Positions 53,411 through 64,000 of a DNA stretch of 64,000 bases are shown piece after piece (position 1 is the stretch's first letter; every line of letters starts with the position of its first letter). The notes under the pieces were generated by a model. That model was not told where the DNA came from. It ran no database searches and worked only from the letters and a program-made list of their open reading frames with translations. This DNA is from Dactylorhiza incarnata (lineage: Eukaryota; Streptophyta; Magnoliopsida; Asparagales; Orchidaceae). The stretch covers positions 8,291,001 through 8,355,000 of the forward strand of contig JAWHQI010000040.1 of the NCBI GenBank assembly GCA_033032865.1. Reading direction: 5' to 3'. A program made the translations under genes and the position numbers.

Positions 53411-55939
53411 TGTAACGCCCCTGAATTTTTGGCTATTATTTGGAAATATATTGATGATGTCATAATGACGTAAGATCGTTACGTTATTGCGGAGTTAGCA
53501 GTGCGCCGTCGTTTGCGCGTTTTCGTGTCTGACCGGTCAAATCGACCCAGTTTTGAGACTATCCGGAATTGGAAAATTTTACGTTAGGAAATTAGATTAT
53601 TTAATTTTAGAAAGGTTGTTAAAGTTTCGTGGCGTTCCGAGCAAAATTAAAGTCTCGGTAAGATTTGTGTTTTTTTACGTCGCCGTAAACTTTGGAAATT
53701 TATATCTCGAGAACGACACGTCGGATTTTGATTCTGACTTCGCCGCTGGATTCGTATCACCGCCATCCACCTTTGGTGCGAATTTCGTCGAAATCGGCAT
53801 TCATTTAATTATTGGTATTACCATAAGAATTGAAATTTCTTGTTCGCGAAACTATAAAGTATACGAGTAATTAATCATTCTTTTCCGTGAAATCATTTGG
53901 AATTTCTTCCCGTAAAATCATCTCTTTCACTTGAGATGTATTGTTATTATTATTATTATTATTATCATTATTATCATCATTATAATTATACCTTATATAT
54001 ATAAGTATGACTTCTTCTACCCCATGAAAAGAAAACCGAGCCCTATTCATCTTCTTCCCGGACCTTTTTGCGATCTTGCGAGAGGCGTTCTTCCATGAGA
54101 CTTTCGATCGCTGCCACCTGAGCTCCGGTGCTCGAAATCTTCGCCGGAGCATAGATCTGGAAAGCTCTCGCCGAGCTCTTCGCGTGTGCGATAAGCATTT
54201 TCAGTTTCGTGGATTTTTGTTGATGAAGGGTATAGCCTTAATCTTCCTTTTCGTCCCAAAAGTTTTAGAAATTCTTCCTTGAGGTTTTCTAGCGGTCGAT
54301 CTACGACGAGTAGTTGTTCGGAGAATATTTCTGGTGAAAACTAGGCAAGTGGTGGACTAAACCCCTCTTGCGCGCTTTTTTCCCCTTTACTGTTTATCTT
54401 CCTCGTAGAGAGCTGATTTGTAAAGTGTTCTGTTATTAGAGCAAAATTTATGTAGTAGTATTGTAGAGTACGTCGATTTGGCTAAAGTAGAATTCGTCCA
54501 GAAGTTAAGTTAATTTGTCGAGTATAGATTCGCCGTATAGATATGTGTATTTCGACGAGTGTTAATTAGATTCGTCGAGTGTTAATTAGATTCGTCGAGT
54601 GATGGATTCATCAAGTGATGGAGAATTCGTCGAGTAATAGGTATTCCGTCGAGTGTTTCTAAGTGGATTCATCGAGTGATTTTAAAATTCGTCGAGTGTC
54701 CTCGATGAATTTGTTCTGGAGTTGGGTTTTCCTGCGATTGAGTTTGGGTTTTACTGAGGTGTCTGTTTTGGTCAGAATTTTGTGAACCACTATTCCCAGT
54801 TGGTTGTTTTTGGACTGTGGGTGGACGAAGGAGCCACTACCAGTGTCTATTTTTCTTTCCATGGACGTGTAGACTGTTGGTTGTGTGGGCTGTAACCACC
54901 GCCACTGTGCTTTTGTTCCTTGGATGCATGATTTGGTCTGATGGTTGGTTGGAAAGAATGCCTCCGCCTTTGTACTGCTTTTGGCTGGAATAGTGATTCA
55001 TTTCTTGGGCAACTTGATACCTTTTCCTTTGGATATTGTTGGAATGCAATTTGACCGCACCTTGGGCTAGTCTTTACTTACTTATTGGATGCTAATATTT
55101 CTTTATGAGATTTGCTAATGCTCACAGCTATTCCTAGTGGGTTGGTAACCCCCTTTTTTTGCTAATATTTCTCCTACTCCTTGATTATGATGTCTTGTAT
55201 GCCTTTGTGCTGAGGCAATCTTTTCTTTTGAATGCCTCAGGTTCGGATCAGTAGCAGGTGAAGTTGATCGAGTTCCATTTTTTCTTCAGACTGCTGTAGT
55301 GTTTTCTTTATTCTCGCTTTGAGGGGTAGACTATTGGTTTCTTTTGAGAACTTGTTAAGGTGATGGGTTTGTGTCATTGTTGACGCCCATAGCCTGAATT
55401 CTTTCTGTGTTAGACTTTGTCTTGCTATTTTTATGCTACTACTGTTACCCTGCTTTTAGCGCAAATGCTCTTGGGAAGATTTTATGTTAGGATGCATAAA
55501 AGATATTTTTCATACAAAAATCTGCATAATTCTTCATACATGACATCTATTTTAAATTACTATCATCCTACTATTTTGAAGCCCGTAAAAGAAACCTTTT
55601 TACCTATGCTAAATCTAGAAGCTGCATACCATTAGAGTGTGGATTAGTTCATCACGCTCATGTAGGGTAAATTAAAGTAAATTATGTATTTTCCGTTGCG
55701 TAAATTTATACTTTCTTATTTATGGACTAGTTGATCCATTAAACTGAAGGACACAGTGTTTGAAAACTTTAAACTTAAATTATCTTTTAAACATAAAGTT
55801 CATGACTTTTTAAAGAAAGGTGTGAAGGTAGAGCTGCCTGAGCTTCTGCAGTTGTCCCTTGCATGACGTGGCATCATGACGCGTATTTTCTCTTACTTTG
55901 ACGTATTATTTTAATACGGAGAAAATGCCGGTTGTGACA
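53411..55939 (+). repeat. G1 3' LTR
   Basis: 2529 bp. Same ends as the 5' LTR, with the shorter CGTGAAAT and ATT tracts and the ATTCGTCGAGTG array at 54515-54710. No gene. Confidence 0.9.
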
Positions 55940-57056
55940 GCTGCCTCCTCTCTTTCTTTCTTCTCCTTCTCTTCTTTTTCTTTCTTTTCAGCGGTAGCTC
56001 GCACTGCCTCCTCTCTTTCTTCCTTCTCCTTCTCCTCTTTTTCTTTCTCTTACTTCTCCTTCTTCTCAGCCTTTTCTCTTAGCCTGACCGCTTCTTTAGC
56101 GGTCTCCTCCTCCCTATCATCGATCTCTTTTTCTGCGGCAGCCGCCCGAAGATTGGCGGATTCAAAGGGATCGAGCACCTGCAATGATGAACAAGAAAAA
56201 TCATTAGAAGAATCTCCATCAAGATAAGCGATCAATTCAAAATCCACATCTCTTGAAGAAGCTGAGATCGCAGAAGGGTAAAAGAGACCAACCTTGCCAC
56301 TTACCTTCCCAGGAGCATCCATAGGATGTTGAAGACCGCTGCTTTCAGGAAGTGTGACCGCCTTCGAAGTGGTCACAACTTTAGTTTCTTCATCTTTCTT
56401 TTTCTTAGCAGACCGAGCTGAAGAACTTGAGCCTTTTCTTTTTCTTGACTTCGCAACTTCCTCAGAATCAACGATCTTCTGTTGAATCTTCTCTGCCTCA
56501 ACCTTCTTTTCTTTCATCCTAGCCAGAATGGTTTCTTTTGAAATGATCTCACCAGAATGAACAACGGTCTGACTAAGCGCTTCCAATGTTTTCTGGTAGT
56601 CAAAGGAAATGGAAAGGTCAGGAAGATTCAATACAGGACCTGAAGAGCTATTTGATAAATCAACAACAGTAGAGACTGACAAAACTGAGCTTTCTGGCAA
56701 ATTGGGCTGCTTTTCTGGAGAAATTCGAGCGGTCTCTTTTGATGTGCCCGCCTCAGCCTAATTTTATGGAGCCTTCATCACCTTCTTCCTCAAGCCGGCG
56801 GTCTCCTTTTACTTAGGAGTGGTCACTCCTGGCACTCGATTGCTCAAACAAGACAATACCGTCACCATCTCTGAGATCGCTTTTATCTAAGTTTTGGTGA
56901 CCGCTCCAAGTTCAAGCTCGCCTTCCTTTCAGAGGATTATGCTTTTTAAAGCCGCGGGGGCCGTATTTATAGAGCCTGGCGCATTTATGGCAGTCGCGGT
57001 CTCAGCGGTCAAAGTAAACATTTCCGAAGTTCCAGCGCAACTTGAAAATGTGCGGG
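55940..57056 (-). pseudogene. H ORF, N-terminal piece
   Basis: The best open part is 56050-56700 (216 codons, MPESSVLSVSTVVDLSNSSS at the start). It holds Ser-rich and basic stretches (SRKRKGSSSSARSAKKKK) and ends in Glu/Lys/Ala runs (EEETAKEAVRLREKAEKKEK) that lead, after a stop, into the repeat units shared with 32540-32705. Upstream to 57056 the same reading continues with stops (SEMFTLTAETATAINAPGS). The G1 junction falls inside the repeat, with the Glu/Ala frame kept across it. Family unknown; no enzyme motif. Confidence 0.5.
56968..56975 (-). promoter_or_regulatory. Candidate TATA box for H
   Basis: Minus-strand TATAAATA inside GGCTCTATAAATACGG, about 270 bp upstream of the MPESS start. 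It also falls within the decayed upstream reading of H, so one of the two interpretations is wrong. Confidence 0.35.
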
Positions 57057-57594
57057 GATCTTGTTTGTCCGGAGTTCCGTGACCTCTCTTCTTAGGTCAA
57101 GAGGAACCTTCCCAACGGTCTCAAATTTGTGAGACCACACAGATCTCCATCTCCTCTAACATTCTCTCCCAAGGCACAGGCGATCAAGCCCTCTTCAGAT
57201 CGACAGACCGCGCAGTCTGATCCTTGTTTGTTATTAACACCTCCTTTCTCTGCCCCGGTTCTCCTGTACCCCGGGTAGCCGGTAATTTTTGGATTTGCCC
57301 ATTTGGCAGCCTCCGCGTCTATAAATTGAGGGGTAGGGGTACCTGAACAAGGACTTTTGGATTCGAGCTTCAGGCTTACAACCTATGTAAGCGATGTCAA
57401 ATTCTGTCATTTTTCTACCTCAACTCTTGGTCTGTTCTGAACCTCCTTTGTAGCCTCACTGTGAGATAAATTGCAGAAGTTTTACCTTGTGCTAATCTCT
57501 TCTCTGACATTTTCGTCCTAAGTAACTTGCATTCCGCAGTTCCCATTCTTTCTCTTTTAGTGTGAGTTTTGGAGGTACATTTTTTGTACCAACA
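57057..57594 (+). repeat. LTR-like 3' end, plus orientation
   Basis: Contains the inverted GGTCTC...GAGACC motif (57117-57137), TATAAATT at 57320, and ends with a hairpin GGTACATTTTTTGTACC (57573-57589) and CCAACA at 57594, like Sirevirus LTR ends (S0 ends ACCAACA). No primer site follows; S2 sequence begins at 57595. Its left limit is unclear. No gene. Confidence 0.4.
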
Positions 57595-57836
57595 AAGACG
57601 ATATTGTCGAGACTGTCTGGACGATATGATTCCTTTCTCAATGTTTTATCTGCTGAGTCTTGAGACGATATTTTACTTGGTGAATTTTCATTACTTTTAT
57701 AATCTTTATACTAGTGATGTAGCTTTGATGCATCTGTCACAACATGAACTTAAATATATCATCAAAAACAACTTGGCTTATCTATACTTGCGTTCCTTCT
57801 TCAAATCTAGAAATATTGAAGGCATAATACCTAACA
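57595..57836 (-). repeat. S2 3' LTR, truncated
   Basis: Minus-strand TGTTAGGTATTATGCC start at 57836 right after a polypurine tract, running to a break at 57595. Wording such as ATTTGAAGAAGGAA and ATCGTC is Sirevirus-like. Confidence 0.65.
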
Positions 57837-58012
57837 ATCTCCCTCTATTTGAAGAAGCCAGAGCCTACAAGTATAGATAGGCCTGACTAAAAATTATAAT
57901 AAGTAACAATCAGTCAAGTATTTAATCACTGCATATATTGATTAACTATAGTCCCATGCATTAACAATATATTAGATAAAAAGTGTAAAAGATAGAAATA
58001 TGCATGTGATTT
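57837..58012 (-). other. S2 polypurine tract and spacer
   Basis: Minus AAATAGAGGGAGAT at 57837-57850 primes the plus strand. The remainder is AT-rich with no gene. A second tract, AGAAAGGGGGAGACTA, lies upstream at about 58648-58664, consistent with multiple tracts in Sireviruses. Confidence 0.65.
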
Positions 58013-58438
58013 CTAGAATCCTTCTTCTTCAATCCGCCTGAACAACTTTTCCTTTCCCAGATGGTCTAGCTTTCTTGGATTGCTCAGCTTCAGCCAACTT
58101 CTGCTTTTGCCTTTCAAAATATTGTAAGGCTTATGATGATATCTGAGAGGAGCATGAGTAGGCACTGAAGTATCTCCCATCTTAACTTTGTTCCAATAAT
58201 CCCTTCTCCCAGCTTCACCCATCTCATATTTGTGCCATTCTTTTGAGCTGTATAATTTACCTATGTCATGCTTTCCCTGCTTATATAAAGTCCAAGTATT
58301 CAAGATGATGTCCCTTGAGCAAGGGCTCCATTCTTCAAAGTTAGGATTCTTCTTTAATTCCTCCATTCTCTTCATTTTAGCTTCTTGATCTTCATTATCA
58401 GCATGATGTCTCTTTCTTTTCCTGACCTGCCCACTCAC
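58013..58438 (-). pseudogene. S2 basic ORF near 3' end
   Basis: 141 codons beginning MSGQVRKRKRHHADNEDQEAK, with a strong basic cluster that could be a nuclear signal, Trp-containing middle (EEWSPCSRDIILNTW) and a basic end. It is in a different frame from the ORF above it. Likely the C-terminal part of the same extra protein after a frameshift. Function unknown. Confidence 0.45.
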
Positions 58439-58581
58439 ATTGACAGGCTCATCAACAAAACATTCTTGATAAATTCAAGGCTGCTGATATGGCTCTGGGA
58501 AAGCTTCTACTATGGTCTCACTTGAAGGTCCTTCATGGAGACTTCCTTCTGGAAGGGGATGTTGATAAGCAATCACATAAT

Positions 58582-60180
58582 CTAATTCCTCTTTACCCAT
58601 AAGATATTTGACTTCATTTGAAAGCCACATAGCATGTGACTAGACATAGTCTCCCCCTTTCTGGATTTTGAAAATATCTCTTTGGAGAGAGCTGCCTGGG
58701 AGTTCTGGATTTGTCTAGAAAGAAGATTATTCGAATTGCCAATGGCATCCATAAGGGTGCCTTGGGATGTCCTAAGAGATTGACTTAGAGAAGTGGAGAG
58801 TTGATCTTGGGTCACTAGAACTTGATGTTGAATACTCTCACCCATATTATCTACTAGCTCATTAGAGGTTTGAGCAGTTGAGGAGATTCTTTGAAGAATG
58901 GTATTAACTACATCTTCAAAGTCAGTGAAGTTCACATTCTGGTTTTGTATGATGGCCTGCTGATTGTCTCTGAGAATAGACATTCTATCAAGCACTATAT
59001 TGAGTTGTTGTCTAATCAACATGGTTGCTTCATTTATATGAACTATTTCATTCCCTGTATTGGCAACAACATTTGCAGCAGTGTTGTACACATTTGCATT
59101 TTGATGGTTGATATGTTGGATGTCTTCTTGCAAAACATCAATCCTGGCAGATAGTTCATTCTTACAACTTGTAACAACATTATTTACATAAGCTTTAAAC
59201 TGTATTCTTTGTCTGTCTAGCAATACTTCTAATTGGGACATAAATTCATTTCATGTGGCTGTGGGGTTTGGGAGGACTAGAGAATGTTACTTATCTTCCA
59301 TCCTTGGTGAGGGTAGCACTAGGGGTTGAGGAGTAGACACCCCCTCAAATGTTGCAGGAAATTCAGAGGGGTGCTCATATTCTTCTTCTGAATTTAGATG
59401 CATGTCATCATTGAGAAATTCATTCAGTGATCTGTCAGGCTCATCTAGTTCTCCAATAAATGTATGTTCACCACTTGGACTTTTCTCAGATTTTTCAAAT
59501 TCCACATTCAAAACAACTTCTTGTTCTGGATGCTCGTCCTGTTGAGGTGCTGGAGCACTGTCCATCACAGTTATATCTTCTCTCAGGGGCTCCCCTTCAA
59601 TAAGATTCAGGGGTTCCTGAGCAGCTACAGGGACTGGGGTAGTGGTTTTTGAAACTTTAGCACTTTGTAGTGAAGATTCACCTACTTCCTTCTTGGTGAA
59701 CTTATTCTCCCACCTACTTACTGTCTTTACATCTATCTTTTTGAGATAGTGTAGAGGGGTAGATTCTAAATCTTTGAGGTAATGAGGGATGCAATTTTTG
59801 AGATATAGAGATAAGATTCTGCCAAGGTTTTGAGATCTTATGTGTTCTTTAATCTTTTCAAACACAATGTTCCCTCAGTCAGTCCTCTTGTTCAGGATCA
59901 CTCTGACCATTACTTAAAACATCCCTTTGGATACCCTATCATATGAGCCTGTTTTACACAACATCACTTTCCCAATTATGTCTGTGAGTAATTTTCCTTG
60001 CATGTTCATAAGCATTGTCTGTAAGCTTCCATAAGGTTTGTTTGCAAGACCACACCATCTTAGTCCTTCAGAGATATCTGCCTCATTGACTTCTTCTTCT
60101 TCATCATCCTTATTAAAGTCAGTGAGTTGTAGGGCTTTCGATATACTTATTGCAGTTACGGTAAGATGTTGTACAACCAC
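58582..60180 (-). pseudogene. S2 extra ORF (env-like position), coiled coil
   Basis: One minus-strand frame of about 530 codons interrupted by a handful of stops (segments 59914-60180, 59287-59865, 58582-59241). N-terminal part is globular (LRWCGLANKPYGSLQ, SLYLKNCIPHYLKDLES), the middle acidic (EEYEHPSEFPATFEG), the C-terminal third a long Gln/Asn/Ile-rich coiled coil (LLDRQRIQFKAYVNNVV, SLRTSQGTLMDAI). In Sireviruses an extra, sometimes called envelope-like, ORF lies between pol and the 3' LTR and often ends in a coiled coil; position and shape fit, identity is inferred. Confidence 0.5.
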
Positions 60181-60262
60181 AATAGTGTGAATATCTCTTT
60201 CAGTATAGTTAAGTCGGCATTTTCATAAAATGCAGAGTCATCAGAGTTGTAAAGACGGGTTG

Positions 60263-60847
60263 GCCAAATATGATGTCATCAACATATATTATAACCAATA
60301 AGATCTGTCCCTTCAACTCTCTTAAGAAAAGAGTCTTATCTATTTTCCCCCTTTAGAACTTGTTTTCAAGGAGAAAGGTAGACAGTGTCTGATACCAAGC
60401 TCTTGGATCTTGCTTCAAGCCATACAAGTGATTCCTTAGAAAATAAACATAGCCAGGAAAGGTAGGAGAGATAAAACCTGGTGGTTGAGCTACATAGACT
60501 TCTTCTTTCAATTATCCATTTAAAAATGCTGATTTTACATCCATGTGATAGACTTTGAATCCCTTATATGCAGCAAAAGGTAGGAAGAGTCTGATTGCCT
60601 CTAGTCTAGCTACATGAGCAAATGTCTGATCAAAGTCTATCCCTTCCTCTTGTCTGTAGTCTTGGGCCACCAATCTTGCTTTATTCTTGATAATCACTCC
60701 AACGTCATCCATTTTATTTCTGTAGATCCACTTTGTTCCAATGACATTATGCCCTCATGGCTTTGGAACAAGCTTCCAAACTTTGCATCTCTTGAATTGA
60801 TTGATCTCTTCTTGCATGACCATAATCCAGAATTGATCTTGGTTGGC
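60263..60847 (-). pseudogene. S2 reverse transcriptase fragment (copia)
   Basis: Minus reading: [34 protein letters not shown] in part, [15 protein letters not shown] (first catalytic Asp), a stop, PPGFISPTFPGYVY, LYGLKQDPRAWYQ, then RGKIDKTLFL and YVDDIIFG near 60269 (catalytic pair intact). It ends directly after YVDDIIFG: the thumb and RNase H are deleted and the extra ORF follows within about 80 bp. Stops at about 60511 and near 60355. Confidence 0.85.
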
Positions 60848-62355
60848 CATGATGCGCGATTTCAGCACCGCTAATTAGCAAGCATGAAATGCGATACGAC
60901 GACAGTGCACCGGTCGCTCAAGTAATAAAATAGGGAGGAACTCCCCGAATGTCGATCTCAAAGGACCGCAAGTTGGGTAGTATGATTCGCTCTGCCCGAA
61001 AATTAGTTAAAAGGATTACTAAGTAATAACAAAGGGGGTTGTGATTGGATTCCTAAGCTATTGCGGAAATAAGAGAAATGCGGGATAAAAAGCACCGCTT
61101 CGCAAGGTGTGGGTGAGTGCAGCGGCCGTGATGCCGTGCTTCGGTAAGCGGATGGAGTGGCCATAGTGCGAGGTTTTGTGAGGGTCGTACTCACCTCTTC
61201 GCCAACATCACCACTAGAAATTGCTAGATGGCTTCACCACAAACAACCTAGGCTATTACAACAACAATGAAAGCTATTCTCACCACCACATCATCATTGC
61301 ACATGAACACAAGCAAGGATCCATAATATTAACCTAACAAGCGTTCGTACAACAACACAAAGAGAAAGCACGAGCATCAAAGTTTAGAAAGGACCACGTA
61401 GAAGATGTCACCGCTTCTTGGGTTTTCGGCCGGAGTGAGAGGTTGTCGGGCTCTCTACTGGCTCGACCCTCAGATGGTGTGCGGACTCGAAGGAGGCTGT
61501 CACCGCTCCAACGATCTTCAGCACTTCTATGGTCTCCTCGGCGAAGAATGCTTGAACTAGTGGCGGAGAATGCTTGCAAATGCTCCCGGATGGAGGAATG
61601 GCGAAGGAGATCGCTGGAAATGGTCTCCTCTTGTCTCCTCTGGTGGAAAGGGCGAAAATGGCGGGATTCCAGGCTTTTCCCGCGAGGGGAATCGGGGGTC
61701 TCCTTTGGTAGCAGCATTTCCTGCTTTAAATACTAAACATGCAGAGTTTTGGTCACACATGGGCGAACGCACGATCGTGCGCTGCCCGTGCGATAATTAA
61801 TGATAAAAACTGGCGTGAAGATGAAGCTGCGCCGCCCGTGCGATTTACTCACGCACGGGCAAAACCGCCCGTGCGTCAAAACGCACGGGTAAATTCAAAA
61901 AAGCTAAAAAATAGGAAGAAACAGGCGTCCGTGCGTTTGACTCACGCACGGGCAATTCCGCCCGTGCGTCAAAACGCACGAACAAACTCAGATCTCTCAT
62001 TTTCTGCCCAGATGAGAACGCACGATCGCAACCGTCCGTGCGTCAAGGAAATGCACGACCGTGCGTTGCACACAATCATGAATTCTGGCCGAAAACTGGA
62101 TGATCCGACCACCTGTATACAAGATGAAATAGCCGGGAAAACACCTCCAGCACTAGATAAACATAGAGAAAGGGATGGGGAGCACCATGTGCTTACCCCC
62201 AATAACAAGGAGCACAAATGCACACCAAAATGGGCCTAAGTGTGCACCTAGCAAGGAATAACAAATATGATCAAAAACATGCCTAAAGTGTAGTGCATCG
62301 ACTAGAAATACGACCCAGATGAGTCCATAAATGTGTATATAAATGAGACTCATCA
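60848..62355 (-). repeat. N2 3' LTR (minus)
   Basis: TGATG...CATCA, minus polypurine CTGGGGGTG at 62356-62364. Minus TATTTAAA at 61725-61732 is the TATA candidate. Open frames on both strands at 61334-62239 follow GC-rich palindromes and are not supported as genes. Confidence 0.85.
61760..62070 (-). promoter_or_regulatory. Palindrome array upstream of N2 TATA
   Basis: Repeated inverted words CGCACGGGC/GCCCGTGCG with CGCACGATCGTGCG at 61769-61783 and further copies near 61838-61890, 61935-61985 and 62019-62065. Same place relative to the TATA box as in N1 but a different core (GGGC in place of GACC). Confidence 0.6.
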
Positions 62356-64000
62356 CACCCCCAGACTTAACCATTTGCACGTCTCGGGCAAACTACTCAG
62401 CTATCCTGTCAGAACAAATGGATGTTAGAGTGAGTTTGAGCGTTAGAGACCTATGCGAAGTCGCATGCACACGTGCATAGAAATACATTAGAACAGAATT
62501 AAACTCAAGATTATATCTAACTATTTCTAGAACAGTAATTTGAAATTTACTTTACTTGGATGGTGAATCCCGGTGAATCTTTCGGTCGTGCATAAGGGAA
62601 AATAGCGTGACTCATGAGTAGAGTATTATTTGAATCAAAGCTCGGGACAAACTCCTAAGAAATCCATCAAAGTCGATGTCCATAGGCTTGCACGTTCGCA
62701 CTCTCTCTACTGCATTAGACGACTCGTATCTAAAATCAATAGGACTTATGGGTTAGGATTGGGCTTAGGTTTAGTTTAGGCTAGATAAGTAGAAGGACGA
62801 TGGGAATCGCATTCAACATAAACTGAGCACTCAAGAGAATTACAATCACCAATACAATATTTTCAAGAATTACACAACACCCCCAGACTCCAACTGAACA
62901 CTAGGTGCGTGCTAAGCCAAACATAATTTGAATTTGTCGAGAGAATATTCATTTTGAACAACTTTTTTTCTTTCTTCTTTTCTTTTCTCTTCTCGACAGA
63001 ATAACTTTTGTAGGTACAATAAAAACAGCTCCTTTAGCTAATTCAAAGCTGCCATACACCACAGAGATAACACCAAATGCGATCGAAAAATAAATTTCTT
63101 TCAGCTCAAAAGTTGGTGCGAAAATAGGTTTGGCCGTATGGCTTTGTTGAAATTTTAGTGGAGCTAAACAAGGAGGAAAGGTAGGCTCAAGTGGGCTTGC
63201 AAAGGTGATTACGTTGGTAAGGATTTCAAAAGCACAAACGGATCAAGAAATGGCCTATATCACATTTTATAATGAGTACTTCAACGCAATCGTTTCAAGA
63301 GTAGCCTAGTGCAAGTTCTAGCCACCGAGAAAGGTTGTCCTTCCTTCCGACCCTAGTAATAAGCTACTACTAGTCCAGCTACACTCGATCTTATGCTACC
63401 GTTGAATTCACCGGATTCACCACTAAAGTAAAATAAATTGCAGCTACTATAATAGAAATAATTAAATTATTACTTTGAATTTTATTCTACTCTAATTGAA
63501 TTTCTAGGCGTGACGGGAGCATTTGACTAGAGCACTACTCGAGTCAACATTTTTCTCTACTCCTCACTCCTACACTAACAATCCAATTCTTACGAGCAGG
63601 GAACCTCGCAGCAATATCCAATAAGCGCGCGTGATCAAGTGCGCGTGAACTAGGTGCAAGTGTATGCAATGTGTGCAACAAAATAATAAATCCTAACTCA
63701 GCACATTCTAAAATGCCATGCAAAGTGTGTGCACGTGCACAGCTTGCTCTCTCCCCCAGACTTGATCAAAACGAAATAAAATAGACAATTCAGGAATAGG
63801 GAAAATAGGGGTAGAGAGGACCTATGCTCATCAAAGAGCATGCCGGAAGTGCGGTAGTTCCTTCTTTAAATTTTTCTCCTTCCACATCCACCAAGCAAAA
63901 AGGAAATAACAGAACATAAAAGAAAATAAAAGGCAAACGAAACCGGGTGGTTCCCATGGGTTGTCTCCCAAGAAGCCCTTTTGTTTAACGTCCTTAAAGG
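62356..64000 (-). other. N2 interior, 3' part, no ORF
   Basis: No supported gene. Polypurine-like minus tracts near 62880 and 63750, T/C-rich patch at 62960-63000, rest AT-rich. Same order as 13716-15819 of N1. Confidence 0.65.

Larger units (their letters stand above)
32706..55939 (+). mobile_element. G1: Tekay/Del-type chromovirus with a mosaic insert
   Basis: 5' LTR 32706-35418 and 3' LTR 53411-55939, both TGTAACGCCCC...GACA; flanked by GCTGT and GCTGC, a 5-bp duplication with one change. Primer site, gag start, protease, RT, RNase H, integrase and a Tekay-type C-terminal domain (VKVLWRNQDVESATWELE) are in plus order. From 36491 to 49871 gag is replaced by L1, 5S palindromes and L2. Pol has at least six in-frame stops. 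LTRs are clearly more diverged than those of G3, so this is an older insertion of the same lineage. Confidence 0.9.
57595..60847 (-). mobile_element. S2: Sirevirus remnant (RT fragment, env-like ORF, LTR start)
   Basis: Minus order: copia RT fragment, then a long extra ORF region, polypurine tract and LTR start. RT wording ([24 protein letters not shown]) is Sirevirus type. The left end is cut at 57595 and the right end by N2 at 60848. RNase H is absent. Confidence 0.75.
60848..64000 (-). mobile_element. N2: relative of N1, continues past the window
   Basis: Starts TGATGCGCGATTTCAG after S2 RT sequence; its 1508 bp LTR has the same length and ends as in N1 and shares AGTGCACCGGTCGC with it. 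The interior 62356-64000 keeps N1-like landmarks (CACCCCCAGACTTAA, CTCTCCCCCAGACTTGA) and ends in TGTCTCCCAAGAAGCCCTTT, a phrase common in plant Athila-like interiors. No ORF is seen yet; the expected one would lie to the right. Confidence 0.8.

Noticed and set aside
61334..62239. Several overlapping frames in the N2 LTR
   Set aside because: GC-rich palindromic LTR sequence gives open frames on both strands; none has a domain or matches N1.

Overview
The window looks like nuclear DNA of a flowering plant and is essentially all transposable elements. Evidence: plant-type LTR retrotransposons of several lineages (Sirevirus Ty1/copia; Ty3/gypsy chromoviruses of Tekay/Del type and of probable Galadriel type), initiator-tRNA-Met and tRNA-Asp primer sites, and fragments of plant 5S rRNA. 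I found no gene I would call a host cellular gene, and the species cannot be fixed from this sequence.

Layout. 1-1341 is the end of a Sirevirus-like LTR (S0). A decayed minus-strand coiled-coil ORF of unknown family (H) is split into three pieces: 55940-57056, 31766-32705 and 1688-2084. The piece at 31766-32705 continues in frame into 1688-2084 across Sirevirus S1 (2085-31760, target duplication GAATC). S1 has LTRs of about 2 kb, keeps part of gag and RNase H, and carries an unrelated 1.5 kb cassette where integrase and RT should be. Its 3' LTR was hit twice: by chromovirus G2 (8692-20267, minus) and by Tekay element G3 (21200-31629, minus, duplication GTTGT). G2 was itself hit by N1 (12207-18424, minus, duplication CCTTC), a non-autonomous element with a tRNA-Asp primer site and an intact ORF with two zinc knuckles.

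H is also split by Tekay element G1 (32706-55939, plus, duplication GCTGY). The middle of G1 (36491-49871) is replaced by a mosaic: a 4.2 kb LTR in plus (L1), a 4.6 kb LTR of the same type in minus (L2), and between them long palindromes built from 5S-rRNA-derived units. The right end holds a decayed minus-strand Sirevirus (S2, 57595-60847) and the start of N2 (60848 onward), a relative of N1.

Most interesting points. (1) The 5S palindrome arms share terminal sequence and a tRNA-like A/B-box module with a 240 bp inverted-repeat element at 3537-3780; in the arms about 97 bp of 5S sequence sits where the tRNA-like anticodon arm would be. (2) Three hairpins with a constant loop and varied but pairing stems lie between primer site and gag in both Tekay elements. 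(3) Arrays of palindromes lie upstream of the TATA box in N1 and N2, with the same architecture but different sequence. (4) G3 has near-identical LTRs, an intact gag and a wrecked pol, which suggests it was mobilised in trans.

Relative order from nesting: S1 and G1 entered H; G2 and G3 entered S1; N1 entered G2; the 5S/L1/L2 mosaic formed inside G1.
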